A DNA stretch of 64,000 bases from Nocardia albiluteola (GCF_018860155.1 NZ_JAHKNI010000018.1:1-64000), one strand, 5' to 3'. Positions 1-8,549 are shown, counted from the stretch's first letter. Numbers and translations: made by a program. The notes: generated by a model not told the origin, from the sequence alone.

Positions 1-28
1 CCGAATGTGTGGTTTTCGTCGAGGTCAT

Positions 29-610
29 CTAGTTTCGTCCGGCGGTGATGTAGTAGTACATCGGGTCGACTATGTCGAGAAGCTGTTCGATTTCGTTGTC
101 GGTGAAGCGGTTTCGACGGCTGACCGTGATCAGCACGAGGTCGTTGATTGCTCGTGCGATGCTGTCGAATTCGCCGCTCGCAGGTGTGGTTGCGTTGTCT
201 GCCAGCGGGTTCGATTGCTTCAGCTCGGCACCGGCGGTGGTTGCCAGCGATCGGAGGATCCCGGTGGAGCCACGGGGGCTTGCTGTGCTGGCGGCGTGCT
301 CGTAGAACTGGATGGCGCCCTGGATCAGCGCGGCTGGGTGTGGGTGAACGAGGGAGTCCTGTGGTCGATCTGCCGCGATGACTGCTCCGGGATCGTGTGG
401 TGTGCCGGCGAGGTGGGTGAGGGCGTGGGCTTTGGCGGTGAGATAGCGCGCCATCAGAACGTCACGGATGGTGCCGTACTCGGCGGTGCGGAGCAGATCG
501 CTGGACGCTTGACCGTAATCCTGGATAGCTGACGCAACGTGGTCGGTACTGGCGACCGTGTCGGGGTGATCGAGGCGGCGGGTCAGATCGGCCAGGCGAA
601 CGGGAGGCAC
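29..610 (-). CDS. Hypothetical protein, 193 aa
   Basis: I do not recognise this family. The product is acidic to neutral and probably alpha-helical, with no signal peptide and no membrane segment, so it is probably cytoplasmic. It opens with a GTG codon (MPPVRLADLTRRLDHPD) and ends MYYYITAGRN just inside the left edge. Its codon use is typical of the neighbouring high-GC genes, which supports it as real. The overlapping plus-strand frame is less convincing. A short plus-strand stretch just upstream (about 620-765) also reads as protein-like sequence without a start or stop, perhaps an old gene remnant. Confidence 0.55.
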   Translation of the reverse strand: MPPVRLADLTRRLDHPDTVASTDHVASAIQDYGQASSDLLRTAEYGTIRDVLMARYLTAKAHALTHLAGTPHDPGAVIAADRPQDSLVHPHPAALIQGAIQFYEHAASTASPRGSTGILRSLATTAGAELKQSNPLADNATTPASGEFDSIARAINDLVLITVSRRNRFTDNEIEQLLDIVDPMYYYITAGRN

Positions 611-774
611 GGTTCTCTGCCCGGCATTTCGACATCACGGGCTTGGAAGGCCAATTCGAGGCCGCAGCGGCGCGCGGCAACCACTCCGACATGTTGTTCT
701 GGTCGGCCGAGCTGGCCGAACGTCACCTGCAGCACCACCGCCGCGGGGACCAGCAGCCGGTCATCACTGCCCGA

Positions 775-1794
775 TCAGTTCGTCAGTGCCATCCCTCGCG
801 CCAGCATCGGCCAGGAATCGTGCAGCGCCTGCTCCCAGTACGGCCAGTAGTGCGTCCCTACCGGGTCGAAGCGGAAGGTCGCCGGAATACTCAACGAGTC
901 GAGACGGGTCTGCAGGTTGTGCGTGCAACCGTTGACCGCCGCTTCGATAATCATTCCGAGAGCAAGGTTCGCCACGCCGATCGGTCCATGCGCGAGGGCC
1001 ACATAGTTCTCGGCATCCTGCATCACTGGGATGCCACTCCCGCTGGACACATAGAGCAGCGTGCCGCGCAGCTTATCCGCATGGATGACCGGATCGTTCT
1101 GCGCCCACAGCGGGCTGTTGTCGGGACCGTACATATTCGCGGTGTTGCCACCAGCCCATGCCCCTGTTGCGAGTTTGACGAATTGTTGCCCCAGAGGATC
1201 GGCGATCTGCGCGCAACCGCTGTACGCGGCGACGGACTTCCATAGCCCCGGTTTGGCCTCGGCAAGCTGCAGCACCGAAGTGCCCGAGGTCGACAGCCCG
1301 GTCAGCGCGTTGACACCCGTCGAGCCCAGGGCCTTGTCCAGCAGTGGAGGCAACTCCTCGGTGAAGAAGGTCTTCCACTCGTTGACCCCGAGGACAGGGT
1401 CGGGCCGCAGCCAGTCGGTGTAGTAACTCCCACGACCGCCGATCGGCTGAATGACATTGACCGGCTTATCGGCGAGCCATTCCAACGCGTTGGTCTGGTC
1501 CTTCCAATTCGCGGTTCCCTCACCAGCGTCCAGGCCATTGAGCATGTAGAGGTTGGGAGCGGGCTTGGACTCGTCGGCCGGACGCTGCACATTAACCGCG
1601 ATGTCCTTGTCCATCGCCGACGAGTACACCTCCAGATGCCAAGTGCGCCCTTCCTTTACGATGGAGGTGATAGCCGACGGTCTCGGTGGCGCCGCCGAGG
1701 CAGCACCGTCGAACAACGTCGCAGACATCATGACGGTGAACGCGATGGCAATGGTCCGCAGGGCGGCCAAGCCGTGTTGCGCAGAGAGCTTCAT
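775..1794 (-). CDS. Antigen-85/FbpA-like secreted esterase (mycolyltransferase family)
   Basis: Alpha/beta-hydrolase of the esterase D / antigen 85 family (PF00756), which in mycolate-containing actinobacteria transfers mycolic acids to trehalose and arabinogalactan outside the membrane. The start is set at MKLSAQHGLAALRTI, giving a Sec signal peptide with a hydrophobic core (IAIAFTVMMSATLF) and an AAPP cleavage region; a longer frame start at 1872 would bury this signal. The nucleophile elbow reads GLSTSG, where most family members have GLSMSG. The C-terminal His sits in GTHYWPYW, matching the family's GTHSWEYW. Length (339 aa) is normal. The gene starts 8 bp after the stop of a broken membrane-protein gene, so it may have lost its original promoter. 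Transferase versus plain esterase activity cannot be decided from sequence. Confidence 0.85.
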   Translation of the reverse strand: MKLSAQHGLAALRTIAIAFTVMMSATLFDGAASAAPPRPSAITSIVKEGRTWHLEVYSSAMDKDIAVNVQRPADESKPAPNLYMLNGLDAGEGTANWKDQTNALEWLADKPVNVIQPIGGRGSYYTDWLRPDPVLGVNEWKTFFTEELPPLLDKALGSTGVNALTGLSTSGTSVLQLAEAKPGLWKSVAAYSGCAQIADPLGQQFVKLATGAWAGGNTANMYGPDNSPLWAQNDPVIHADKLRGTLLYVSSGSGIPVMQDAENYVALAHGPIGVANLALGMIIEAAVNGCTHNLQTRLDSLSIPATFRFDPVGTHYWPYWEQALHDSWPMLARGMALTN

Positions 1795-1801
1795 CAAGTA
1801 G

Positions 1802-2098
1802 TCAGTCCAGTTCCGGGCCGGTGTCGGCCAAGTCGTCGAAATAGTTCCATGTCGCAGCCTCATCTTGTACACCTATGTCTTCCGGCGAGACAAAACCGTT
1901 ACGCGACTGCGTCTCTCGCCGGATTTCGCCGTGCTGCGAAGCGAAGTTGTGCATAACTGGCAGATCCACCCAGTGATAGATCCCGGCACCGACCGCCAAC
2001 ACCAAGATCAACGCGGCGAAACCCTTCCAGCCCCAGAATCCGAACGCATGCCCGCCGATCAGGAACCGGGTGACACCCGCCATCTTCGGCACAATGCA
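1802..2098 (-). pseudogene. C-terminal remnant of a membrane protein, possibly acyltransferase-3-like
   Basis: The open frame carries one clear transmembrane helix (GWKGFAALILVLAVGAGIYH) followed by HWVDLPVMHNFA and a hydrophilic tail ending ADTGPELD. A last helix followed by W-V-x-x-P is reminiscent of the C-terminus of acyltransferase-3 proteins, but this is a weak resemblance. The rest of the gene is missing: upstream of about position 2098 the DNA reads as an IS3 transposase on the other strand. The remnant stops 8 bp before the antigen-85-like gene and was probably its operon partner. Confidence 0.5.
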
Positions 2099-2267
2099 AT
2101 TAGAGCCGATCGGCACCAAGACGTGGGCCACTCGTCAGGACCTGACCAACGCCATCTTCGAATACATCGAGGCCTACTACAACCCCGTGAGACGGCGTTC
2201 GAGGATTGCGATGCTCAGGCCGGTCGAGTACGAACGTACCCACGCCACCGCTCACGCGGCAGCGTGA
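2098..2267 (+). mobile_element. IS3-family transposase, C-terminal fragment
   Basis: About 55 residues read as the end of an IS3 OrfB integrase core: GTKTWATRQDLTNAIFEYIE, then AYYNPVRRRSRIAML and RPVEYE. The pattern aromatic-YN-xxRRxS-xxMLxPxEYE is characteristic of this family and contains its last catalytic Glu region. There is no upstream catalytic domain and no recognisable pair of terminal repeats, so this is a dead relic. It abuts the truncated membrane-protein gene on the opposite strand, which it presumably interrupted. From 2268 to 2402 I see no gene. Confidence 0.75.
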
Positions 2268-2402
2268 GAACGCCGGCCATTCCGGCCACTCAGTTCAGCA
2301 GTCGGTCCAACGAAGCCTGCTTCAGCGAACCCTCGAGGTCACCTCGCCGAGTCCAGCACCGCCCCAGCCATATCCCCGTTCGCGTGAGGTCCCATGAGGG
2401 GA

Positions 2403-3329
2403 TCAGACGGTGAGGACGACCTTGCCCTGGAGATGACCGCTCTCGATCAGCCGGTGTGCGTCGGCGATCTGCTCGAACGGGAAGGTCGCCTGCACGTGGA
2501 CCCGGAGCTTGCCCTGTTCGACGAGGTCGACGAGTCCTCGCAGGGCGACCGGATCGGGGTCGACCGCGATGCCGCTGAAATGCTTGCCGGCCGCCTCGAA
2601 CTTCGCGATGAGCTCCGTATCCTCGTCGGCGACCGCGGTCACGAGGTGGCCCCCGGGGCGGAGCACTTCGAGCGAGCGCGCGGCGGTATCGCCGCCGAGC
2701 GTGTCGAGCACCACCTCGATGTCGCTGACGACTTCGGTGAAGTCGACCGCGGTGTAATCGATGACCTCGTCGGCGCCGAGTTCCTCGACGAACTCCCGTT
2801 TGCTCTCGCTTGCGGTTGTGATCACGTGCGCGCCAAGTGATTTCGCGATCTGGATCGCTACGTGACCGACCCCGCCACCACCGGCGTGGATGAGGACGCG
2901 GGTGCCTTCGCGCACGCCGCCGAGGTCGACCAGGCCCTGCCACGCGGTCAGCCCGACGATCGGCAACGCCGCCGCCTCGACGTGCGAGAGCGATGCCGGT
3001 TTGCGCACCAGGTGCAGGGCCGGCGCTGCCACGAATTCGGCGTACGCGTTGGCGGCCCGCGGGAACAGCGGCATCCCGAACACCTCGTCGCCGGGCCGCA
3101 AGCGCCACGTCTGCGCCGTCTCGACCACACCGCTGATATCCCAGCCGAGGATGAACGGCGGCCGGCCGAGCAGCGGGAATTCACCGGCCCGGAGGCGCGG
3201 TTCGAGTGGGTTCAGCCCGATGGCCTCGACCCGGACGAGGACTTCGGTCGGCAGGGGGCGGGGCGCGGGCGCTTCCGCGAGGGTGAGGACCTCCGGGCCC
3301 CCGAGCGTGTGTTGGGTGATTGCTCGCAT
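2403..3329 (-). CDS. NADP-dependent oxidoreductase, quinone-reductase / zinc-free MDR family
   Basis: Medium-chain dehydrogenase/reductase of the quinone oxidoreductase type, which reduces quinones or enones with NADPH in the cytoplasm. The N-terminal GroES-like domain starts MRAITQHTLGGPEVLTLAEA. The cofactor-binding loop is VLIHAGGGGVGHVAIQIAKS, the usual A-G-x-G-x-V-G motif, with ADEVIDY downstream. The zinc ligands of true alcohol dehydrogenases are absent. Length (308 aa) is normal. It is divergent from the AraC regulator at 3431. The 23 bases before its start are preceded by a 46-bp element that is repeated upstream of the ligase operon at 4285, so it is probably a target of that regulator. 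Confidence 0.88.
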   Translation of the reverse strand: MRAITQHTLGGPEVLTLAEAPAPRPLPTEVLVRVEAIGLNPLEPRLRAGEFPLLGRPPFILGWDISGVVETAQTWRLRPGDEVFGMPLFPRAANAYAEFVAAPALHLVRKPASLSHVEAAALPIVGLTAWQGLVDLGGVREGTRVLIHAGGGGVGHVAIQIAKSLGAHVITTASESKREFVEELGADEVIDYTAVDFTEVVSDIEVVLDTLGGDTAARSLEVLRPGGHLVTAVADEDTELIAKFEAAGKHFSGIAVDPDPVALRGLVDLVEQGKLRVHVQATFPFEQIADAHRLIESGHLQGKVVLTV

Positions 3330-3352
3330 AATTCAACGATGAACGCCGGAAG

Positions 3353-3398
3353 ACAGGCGTACCACCGGTGTCACGCCAGGAAATCCTGATAACCCGCC
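3353..3398 (-). promoter_or_regulatory. Operator A of a duplicated 46-bp element (AraC regulon)
   Basis: Read on the minus strand this element begins GGCGGGTTATC and ends GGTGGTACGCCTGT. By hand alignment it matches 38 of 46 bases of the plus-strand element at 4215-4260. Both lie 23-24 bp before the start codon of the gene they face, and weaker similarity (ggcg, then catcgttg) continues up to the start codon. Binding by the AraC protein encoded between them is inference. Confidence 0.75.
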
Positions 3399-3430
3399 AG
3401 CATTCCGGCCGCCGCCTAGAGTGGGTGCCG

Positions 3431-4201
3431 ATGACCGAACTTGTCCCCGAACCGGTGTTCTGGACCGACGATTCGCCAGCCTGCGAGCCGCTGGCCCACG
3501 GCGAAGAGGTCGCCGCACACTTCCATGATTTCGGGCAGCTCAGGTATGCCGCTTCTGGAGCGCTGGTCACTGCGACCGAGGTCGGCACCTGGGTGGCGCC
3601 GGCGAACCGCATGACCTGGGTGCCGCCCTTCTCTGTACACAGCAGTCGCTCGCACGGCCAGACCGATATCCGAGTGCTCGGGGTCCCGGCGGCACTGGCC
3701 GAGCAGCTGCCGATGGAACCGTCGGTGTTCGTGGCCAGCGCACTCATACGCGAGGCGTACCTGGCCATGACCGGCGACCCCGAACCCGCCGACAGCCCCC
3801 GCGCCCGGCTGCTGCTCGAGGTCGTCGTCACGGAACTCGCTCGCGCCCCGAAGGAACCACTGCGCCTTCCGGAGCCGAGCGACCCTCGCCTCAAGGCCGT
3901 GACCGATCTGCTGCACGCCGACCCGGCCGGCCCGGCGACGCTGGCGGAGCTGGGGCACAGAACCGGTTCGAGCGAACGCACCCTCAGCCGGCTGTTCGGC
4001 AGCGAGCTGTCGATGAGCTTCCATCAGTGGCGCACGCTGCTGCGCATCCAGCGGGCACTGATCGAACTCTCCGAAGGCACCTCGGTCACCGATACCGCGA
4101 TACGACTGGGCTGGGCGAACCCGAGCAGCTTCATCGATGCCTTCACCAACCTCGTCGGCCAGACACCCGGTCACTACCGCGCTACGGCGCGAAACTCATG
4201 A
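3431..4201 (+). CDS. AraC-family transcriptional regulator with N-terminal cupin domain
   Basis: The N-terminal half is a cupin-like sensor (HGEEVAAHFHDFGQLRYAAS, VPPFSVHS). The C-terminal 100 residues hold the two AraC helix-turn-helix motifs: ATLAELGHRTGSSERTLSRL followed by the conserved F-x-x-W-R-x-x-LRI-QRAL and then TDTAIRLGWANPSSFIDAF ending in the GQTPGHYR signature. The start is set at ATG 3431. A longer frame from 3368 would overlap the 46-bp operator at 3353-3398, which argues against it. The gene lies between its two likely targets and probably responds to the substrate handled by the ligase, amidohydrolase and SDR operon. Confidence 0.9.
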   Translation: MTELVPEPVFWTDDSPACEPLAHGEEVAAHFHDFGQLRYAASGALVTATEVGTWVAPANRMTWVPPFSVHSSRSHGQTDIRVLGVPAALAEQLPMEPSVFVASALIREAYLAMTGDPEPADSPRARLLLEVVVTELARAPKEPLRLPEPSDPRLKAVTDLLHADPAGPATLAELGHRTGSSERTLSRLFGSELSMSFHQWRTLLRIQRALIELSEGTSVTDTAIRLGWANPSSFIDAFTNLVGQTPGHYRATARNS

Positions 4202-4214
4202 CCAGCGTCAACGT

Positions 4215-4260
4215 GGCGGGTTATCCGTAATTCCAGGCGGAACATCGGTGGTACGCCCGT
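4215..4260 (+). promoter_or_regulatory. Operator B of a duplicated 46-bp element (AraC regulon)
   Basis: Plus-strand copy of the element at 3353-3398. It begins GGCGGGTTATC and ends GGTGGTACGCCCGT, 24 bp before the ATG at 4285. The element points at the CoA-ligase operon in the same way that copy A points at the oxidoreductase. Conservation of both sequence and distance to the start codon suggests promoter plus activator site; transcripts may have very short leaders. Confidence 0.75.
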
Positions 4261-4284
4261 GCGGTAGGCGCCCATCGTTGGGGT

Positions 4285-5880
4285 ATGTCTCATCTCGTCG
4301 ACGTGCCGAGCCCTTCCGCCTCGGCAACTGCCACCGCGGCCTCCTCCGGGGTGACGCTGAGCGATCTGATCGTGCAGGCCCTCACTCGGCACAGCTCGTC
4401 CGAGGCCTTCGTCGCCGGTGACCGGCGACTGACCTACGCGCAAGTCGGAGATCTCGTCTCGCAGTACATGGCCGCGCTGGCCCGCCGGGGGGTGGGGCTC
4501 GGAGTGGGTGTCACGATGCTCGGTCCGAATACGCCCGAGTCATGGATTATCCAGGCTGCGACGTACCTGATGGGCGGGCGTTTCACAGGCCTGCAGGCCC
4601 TGGCCTCGGTCGAGGACCACATCGTCGTCTGCGAGGATGCGCAGGCCACGGTGTTGGTCGTTACCGCTGCTCTCGAGGAGCACGGGCGCCAAGTCCTCGC
4701 GGAGGCGGGCTCGCTGAAACACCTGCTGGTCGTCCCGGCCGCAGGTGGCCTGCCCGAGGGCGAGTCGCACGCGGCTCGACCACTCGACCCCGGCCCGGCC
4801 ACCGAGACGGACGTCGCATGGCTGCAATACACCGGGGGGACGACCGGCAGACCCAAGGGCGTGATGCAGCCGCACCGGTCGATGGTGCAGATGGTGTACG
4901 CGCACATGGCCGACTTCGAACAGCCGCACCTGCCGCGATATCTGGCCTCGGCCCCGCTCACCCATGCCGCGGGGCTCGGCGTCATCCCGACGCTACTTCG
5001 CGGCGGCACCGTCGTGATCGAGCAGGGCTTCGAACCCGGCCGATTCCTCGACATCATCGAAACCGAGCGCATCAACTGTCTCAGCGGCCTGCCGACGATG
5101 ATCTACACGCTGCTGGACCACGAGCGTCCGGAGACCAGGGACCTGTCCAGCCTCGAGGTGATCTGGTATGCCACCGGGCCGATGTCGCCGGTGCGCCTGG
5201 CAGAGGCCCGGGAGCGGATCGGCCCGGTCTTCGCCCAGATATACGGGCAGACGGAGTCGACCGGCATCGGGACGGTCCTGCCCAAGGCCGCGCACGAGAA
5301 CACGAGCCTGGAGCGGCTCGCCTCCTGTGGCCGTCCCGTGGTCGGGAACCGCATCCGGCTGATCGACGACGACGGTCACGATGTTCCCCCGGGCGAGGTG
5401 GGCGAGATCGTCATGCGCAACCGCGGAGTCATGCTGGGCTACCGCAACCTTCCCGAGGAAACCGCGGCAGCACTCGCGGGCGGTTGGTTGCACACCGGGG
5501 ACCTGGCCCGTCAGGACGACGAGGGCCTGCTGTACATCGTCGACCGCAAGAAGGACATGATCATCTCCGGGGGTTTCAACATCTACGCGAGCGAGGTCGA
5601 GGCCGCCCTGACCGGGCACCCTTCGGTCGGCTCGGCGGCGGTGATCGGTGTACCCGACGACAGGTGGGGCGAGATCGTCACCGCGTTCGTGGTTGCGCGC
5701 CCCGGGCAGCAGGTCGATGTCCGCGCGCTCCAGGGCTTCGTGAAGCAGGTCAAGGGCTCGATGTATGCGCCCAAGAAGGTCGTGGTCGTCGATGCACTGC
5801 CGCAGACGGCGGTCGGGAAGGTCGACAAGAAGGCGTTACGCGCGCCGTATTGGGGCGATTCGACCCGCAATGTCCACTGA
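4285..5880 (+). CDS. AMP-dependent acyl-CoA synthetase / fatty-acid-CoA ligase
   Basis: ANL-superfamily ligase that adenylates a carboxylic acid and transfers it to CoA. The phosphate-binding loop is YTGGTTGRPKG at residues 182-192. Later come IYGQTES (A5), WLHTGDLARQDDEG (A7), the hinge DRKKDMIISGGFNIYASEVE (A8) and the catalytic C-terminal lysine in PQTAVGKVDKKAL (A10). Length (531 aa) is normal for the family. It opens a three-gene operon with an amidohydrolase and an SDR-like protein and is preceded by operator B. The substrate cannot be read from sequence; the amidohydrolase-2 partner hints at a cyclic or aromatic acid rather than a simple fatty acid, but this is inference. Confidence 0.92.
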   Translation: MSHLVDVPSPSASATATAASSGVTLSDLIVQALTRHSSSEAFVAGDRRLTYAQVGDLVSQYMAALARRGVGLGVGVTMLGPNTPESWIIQAATYLMGGRFTGLQALASVEDHIVVCEDAQATVLVVTAALEEHGRQVLAEAGSLKHLLVVPAAGGLPEGESHAARPLDPGPATETDVAWLQYTGGTTGRPKGVMQPHRSMVQMVYAHMADFEQPHLPRYLASAPLTHAAGLGVIPTLLRGGTVVIEQGFEPGRFLDIIETERINCLSGLPTMIYTLLDHERPETRDLSSLEVIWYATGPMSPVRLAEARERIGPVFAQIYGQTESTGIGTVLPKAAHENTSLERLASCGRPVVGNRIRLIDDDGHDVPPGEVGEIVMRNRGVMLGYRNLPEETAAALAGGWLHTGDLARQDDEGLLYIVDRKKDMIISGGFNIYASEVEAALTGHPSVGSAAVIGVPDDRWGEIVTAFVVARPGQQVDVRALQGFVKQVKGSMYAPKKVVVVDALPQTAVGKVDKKALRAPYWGDSTRNVH

Positions 5881-5912
5881 TCAACTCCCCACTGAGGAAA
5901 AGGTATTCAGCG

Positions 5913-6797
5913 TTGAACGCATCGCCACCCCGACTGATCGACTTCCACTCCCACTGGGGCACCGAACAGGGCTGGAAAGGAAGTCCGTACGAGAGCGCCG
6001 AGGATCGTGCGGCCCTGCAGGGCTATTTCAAGTGGGGCATGAATTTCGTCAGCGATGAAGAGCAGGCGGCCCAATTTCGCCGGGCCAACGCCACCGTGAT
6101 GCTCGACTTCGCCTTCACCTACAAGATGGATGCCGGTGCATTACGTGACCAGCACGACTACGCGTTCGACTTCGCCCGCGCACATCCCGACGTCGTGCTC
6201 GGCAACTGGATCGGCATCGATCCCACGCGGCCGGATCATGTCAGGGAATTCGAGCGCTGCCTGAGCGAGGGGCCGGGACTGGTCGGGCTGACCGTTCATT
6301 CGTTCACCCCGGCCGGCACACCGGACCAGCCGGAGTGGGAGAAGTGCCTGAATTTATGCATCGAGGCCAACCGTCCGGTGCTGGTCCACGTCGGCATGTC
6401 GGCCACCGGCGCCGGAACCCGTGGCGGCATGGGCATCACGCTCGAGGGCTGCCACCCCCGCTACGTCGACCGCATCGCAGCCAGATATCCCGACCTGAAC
6501 GTGATCGCGGCTCGGGTGGCGTGGCCCTGGCAATCGGAGATGATCGCGATCGCACTCCACAAGGCCAACGTCTGGATGGAGTTGCATGGTTGGTCTCCGC
6601 GCTACTTCTCCGACGAGCTGCGGCGCGAGATCGGCAAGCGCCTGCGTAAGCGGGTGTTCTTCGGAGCCGACTACCCGATGCTCAGCCACGAGCGACTGGT
6701 GCAGGAATGGCGTGAGCAGGGCTTCCCCCCGGACGTCCTGGACGACGTGTTCTCGGGCAATGCCGAATCATTTCTTACATCGATCGGAGTCGAGTGA
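5913..6797 (+). CDS. Amidohydrolase-2 family metal-dependent hydrolase or decarboxylase
   Basis: TIM-barrel protein of the amidohydrolase-2 family (ACMSD / gamma-resorcylate decarboxylase relatives). It has an N-terminal metal motif DFHSHW, a mid-protein histidine in VLVHVGMS, and the conserved C-terminal Asp in FFGADYPM. The start is a TTG at 5913: it sits 9 bases after a strong ribosome-binding site (GAGGAAAAGG), and no ATG or GTG fits the barrel's beginning (NASPPRLIDFHSHW). The stop overlaps the next gene's ATG as TGATG, so translation is coupled. Members hydrolyse C-N or C-C bonds or decarboxylate ring acids; a role in the same catabolic route as the CoA ligase is inferred. Confidence 0.85.
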   Translation: MNASPPRLIDFHSHWGTEQGWKGSPYESAEDRAALQGYFKWGMNFVSDEEQAAQFRRANATVMLDFAFTYKMDAGALRDQHDYAFDFARAHPDVVLGNWIGIDPTRPDHVREFERCLSEGPGLVGLTVHSFTPAGTPDQPEWEKCLNLCIEANRPVLVHVGMSATGAGTRGGMGITLEGCHPRYVDRIAARYPDLNVIAARVAWPWQSEMIAIALHKANVWMELHGWSPRYFSDELRREIGKRLRKRVFFGADYPMLSHERLVQEWREQGFPPDVLDDVFSGNAESFLTSIGVE

Positions 6798-7600
6798 TGG
6801 ACCTGGGACTGACCGGGAAGGTCGCCATCGTCGGCGGTGGCAGCGATGGTTTGGGTTTCGCGATCGCGGATCGCCTGTTGCAAGAAGGCGCCTTCGTCAC
6901 GATCTTCGCGCGGCGCGCGGAGAAGGTCGCGGCCGCCGCAGCACAGCTTGCCGACAAGTACGGCCGAGAACAGATCCTCGGACTTGCCGCCGACTGCTCG
7001 GTCGCCGCAGACATCGAGCGCGTCACGGCCGAGACAATTCAACGGTTCGGTCCGGCCGTCCACGTCCTGGTCACCAACGACGGTGGACCGCCGATCCGCC
7101 GCATCGCCGAGCTCACCGACGACGTCTGGCTGACAGCCTTCGAACGCCACTTCTTCTACGTGGTCCGATCCGTACGAGCGACGTTGCCGCACATGACAAC
7201 CGAAGGCGGCAGCGTCCTCAACGTGGTTTCCGGAGTCGCGCAACGCCCAGCCGTCGGGATGGCAGCCCCGGCGACCGTCTGGTCGGCCGTTATCGGCTAC
7301 GCCCAAACCCTCGCCCTGGAGGCCGGGCCGCACAACATCAACGTCAATACCCTGCTGACCGGATACTTCGACACCCCCCTCATCGCCAAGACAATCGACA
7401 GACAACCGGAACTCTCCAAAACCCGTCTCGGAAACGGCCTGCCGATGGGCCGCATCGGGCAACCCCGCGAATTCGCCGACCTGGTCGGCGCGCTCGTATC
7501 GCCGAACCTGAGATTTGTGACGGGCGCGGTGATCCCGGTCGACGGCGGAGCGAGTATCGGAATGGGCGCAAGCTTTGCTTCGGCGGCCGCCTCGAAGTGA
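6797..7600 (+). CDS. Atypical short-chain dehydrogenase/reductase lacking the catalytic Tyr-Lys
   Basis: Rossmann-fold SDR of 267 aa. It begins MDLGLTGKVAIVGGGSDGLG, where the usual TGxxxGxG is changed to GGGSDGLG, and has NDGGPP in place of NAG. The serine step is present (NVVSGVAQRP), but where classical SDRs have YxxxK the alignment gives a Pro and a Trp (APATVWSAVIGYAQTLALE). This resembles the SDR subgroup known as beta-ketoacyl reductase-like that departs from both the cofactor motif and the catalytic tetrad. An ATG at 6797 is chosen; a GTG at 6794 is one codon upstream. Its activity is uncertain; it may bind but not reduce in the standard way. Confidence 0.82.
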   Translation: MDLGLTGKVAIVGGGSDGLGFAIADRLLQEGAFVTIFARRAEKVAAAAAQLADKYGREQILGLAADCSVAADIERVTAETIQRFGPAVHVLVTNDGGPPIRRIAELTDDVWLTAFERHFFYVVRSVRATLPHMTTEGGSVLNVVSGVAQRPAVGMAAPATVWSAVIGYAQTLALEAGPHNINVNTLLTGYFDTPLIAKTIDRQPELSKTRLGNGLPMGRIGQPREFADLVGALVSPNLRFVTGAVIPVDGGASIGMGASFASAAASK

Positions 7601-7637
7601 GGAGCCCGGTGCGCCGGTTGATCATCGAAACCATCGG

Positions 7638-7663
7638 CCGGCCCCACACGTAGGCGGGGCCGG
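7638..7663 (+). terminator. Probable terminator after the ligase operon
   Basis: An 8-bp perfect stem (CCGGCCCC / GGGGCCGG) with a 10-base loop lies 37 bp after the SDR stop. It has no U-tract, as is common in actinobacteria. Confidence 0.55.
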
Positions 7664-8549
7664 GCGAGGGGTTCGACGCACGCGTGCGGCACACCATCAG
7701 CTGCTGCCCACCGTCGAGGCAAGAGCCCCGTCCTCCCAGCACTCCGTCATTGCTCTCGGCCAGCCAAGATGGCGGCATCACCTGCCTATAATCGGAATTC
7801 GGCTTCAATCACCAACTGCCCGGCAGCAAACCGCAGTTCAGACCTGTTCCCATGTTCACAGTGCCCCGCCGAGGGCACGGACCTGCGGCAACAACGCCCG
7901 GCCGTACGTCGATTCTGCTCGGTTCATAGGCGTGGTCGTCACGGGTACGAATGCCATGCTGACGGAGATTTGGGGCCGTGTCCCGAGACACGCACTCGGC
8001 TCGCGCAATTCACGTGTGAATAACGCGCGTCCACCAGATAGCTTCGAGTGTTGTACAGCTGAACCTATTGTCGCACAGTCCCTTACCTCTCGCTGCTGCT
8101 TGTGTGGACTCGGCGGCGAGTCTCTGCGAGTCCCACACTCCTGGTTTCATGACAGGATAACGGTCGTTCGGTTGCGTGAAGCCCCATTTTACGCAGCAGT
8201 GAACAGTATCGATGAGCCGACTTCGGGCGCATTCTGCAGATCGAGTCCCGTTTCAGTTGCCTACTACTCGGAATAGCTGTTATCGGCCGAGTCGGAACCC
8301 AAGAATGGAACCGAAGCCGATCGTGCGGCGGCCGATACGGCACAAAAATCAGGCGTCGAGTACTTTTCCGCGACTGATTCTCCTGGTTTCCGGACAATTT
8401 CACGTGGTGGCCGGTACTCTCATACAAAGTCCTTTGCTTGCTGCACCGGCAGCTCGAATTCACGGTGCAGTGCGACAATCGCTTTCAGGGTAGCGGGGAA
8501 TTTCTGTGTCACAGGAATATGCCAACCCGTAGAAACAGTCACCTCTCGG
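7664..8549. other. Long non-coding stretch before the six-gene operon
   Basis: Almost 900 bp without a convincing gene. Short frames exist on both strands, but their translations are Arg/Ser/Cys-rich and family-free, and the base composition is visibly more A/T-rich than the flanking genes. It may hold regulatory DNA or decayed sequence at the edge of an acquired cluster. I found no tRNA and no transposase remnant in it. Confidence 0.5.

Noticed and set aside
4542..5912. Open frame upstream of and in phase with the amidohydrolase, giving an apparent 751-aa protein
   Set aside because: The extra part is a shadow frame of the CoA ligase. The real start is TTG 5913 with a strong ribosome-binding site.
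7809..8478. Small open frames on both strands in the gene-poor stretch
   Set aside because: They have no good ribosome-binding sites, and residue composition is unlike real proteins of this genome.
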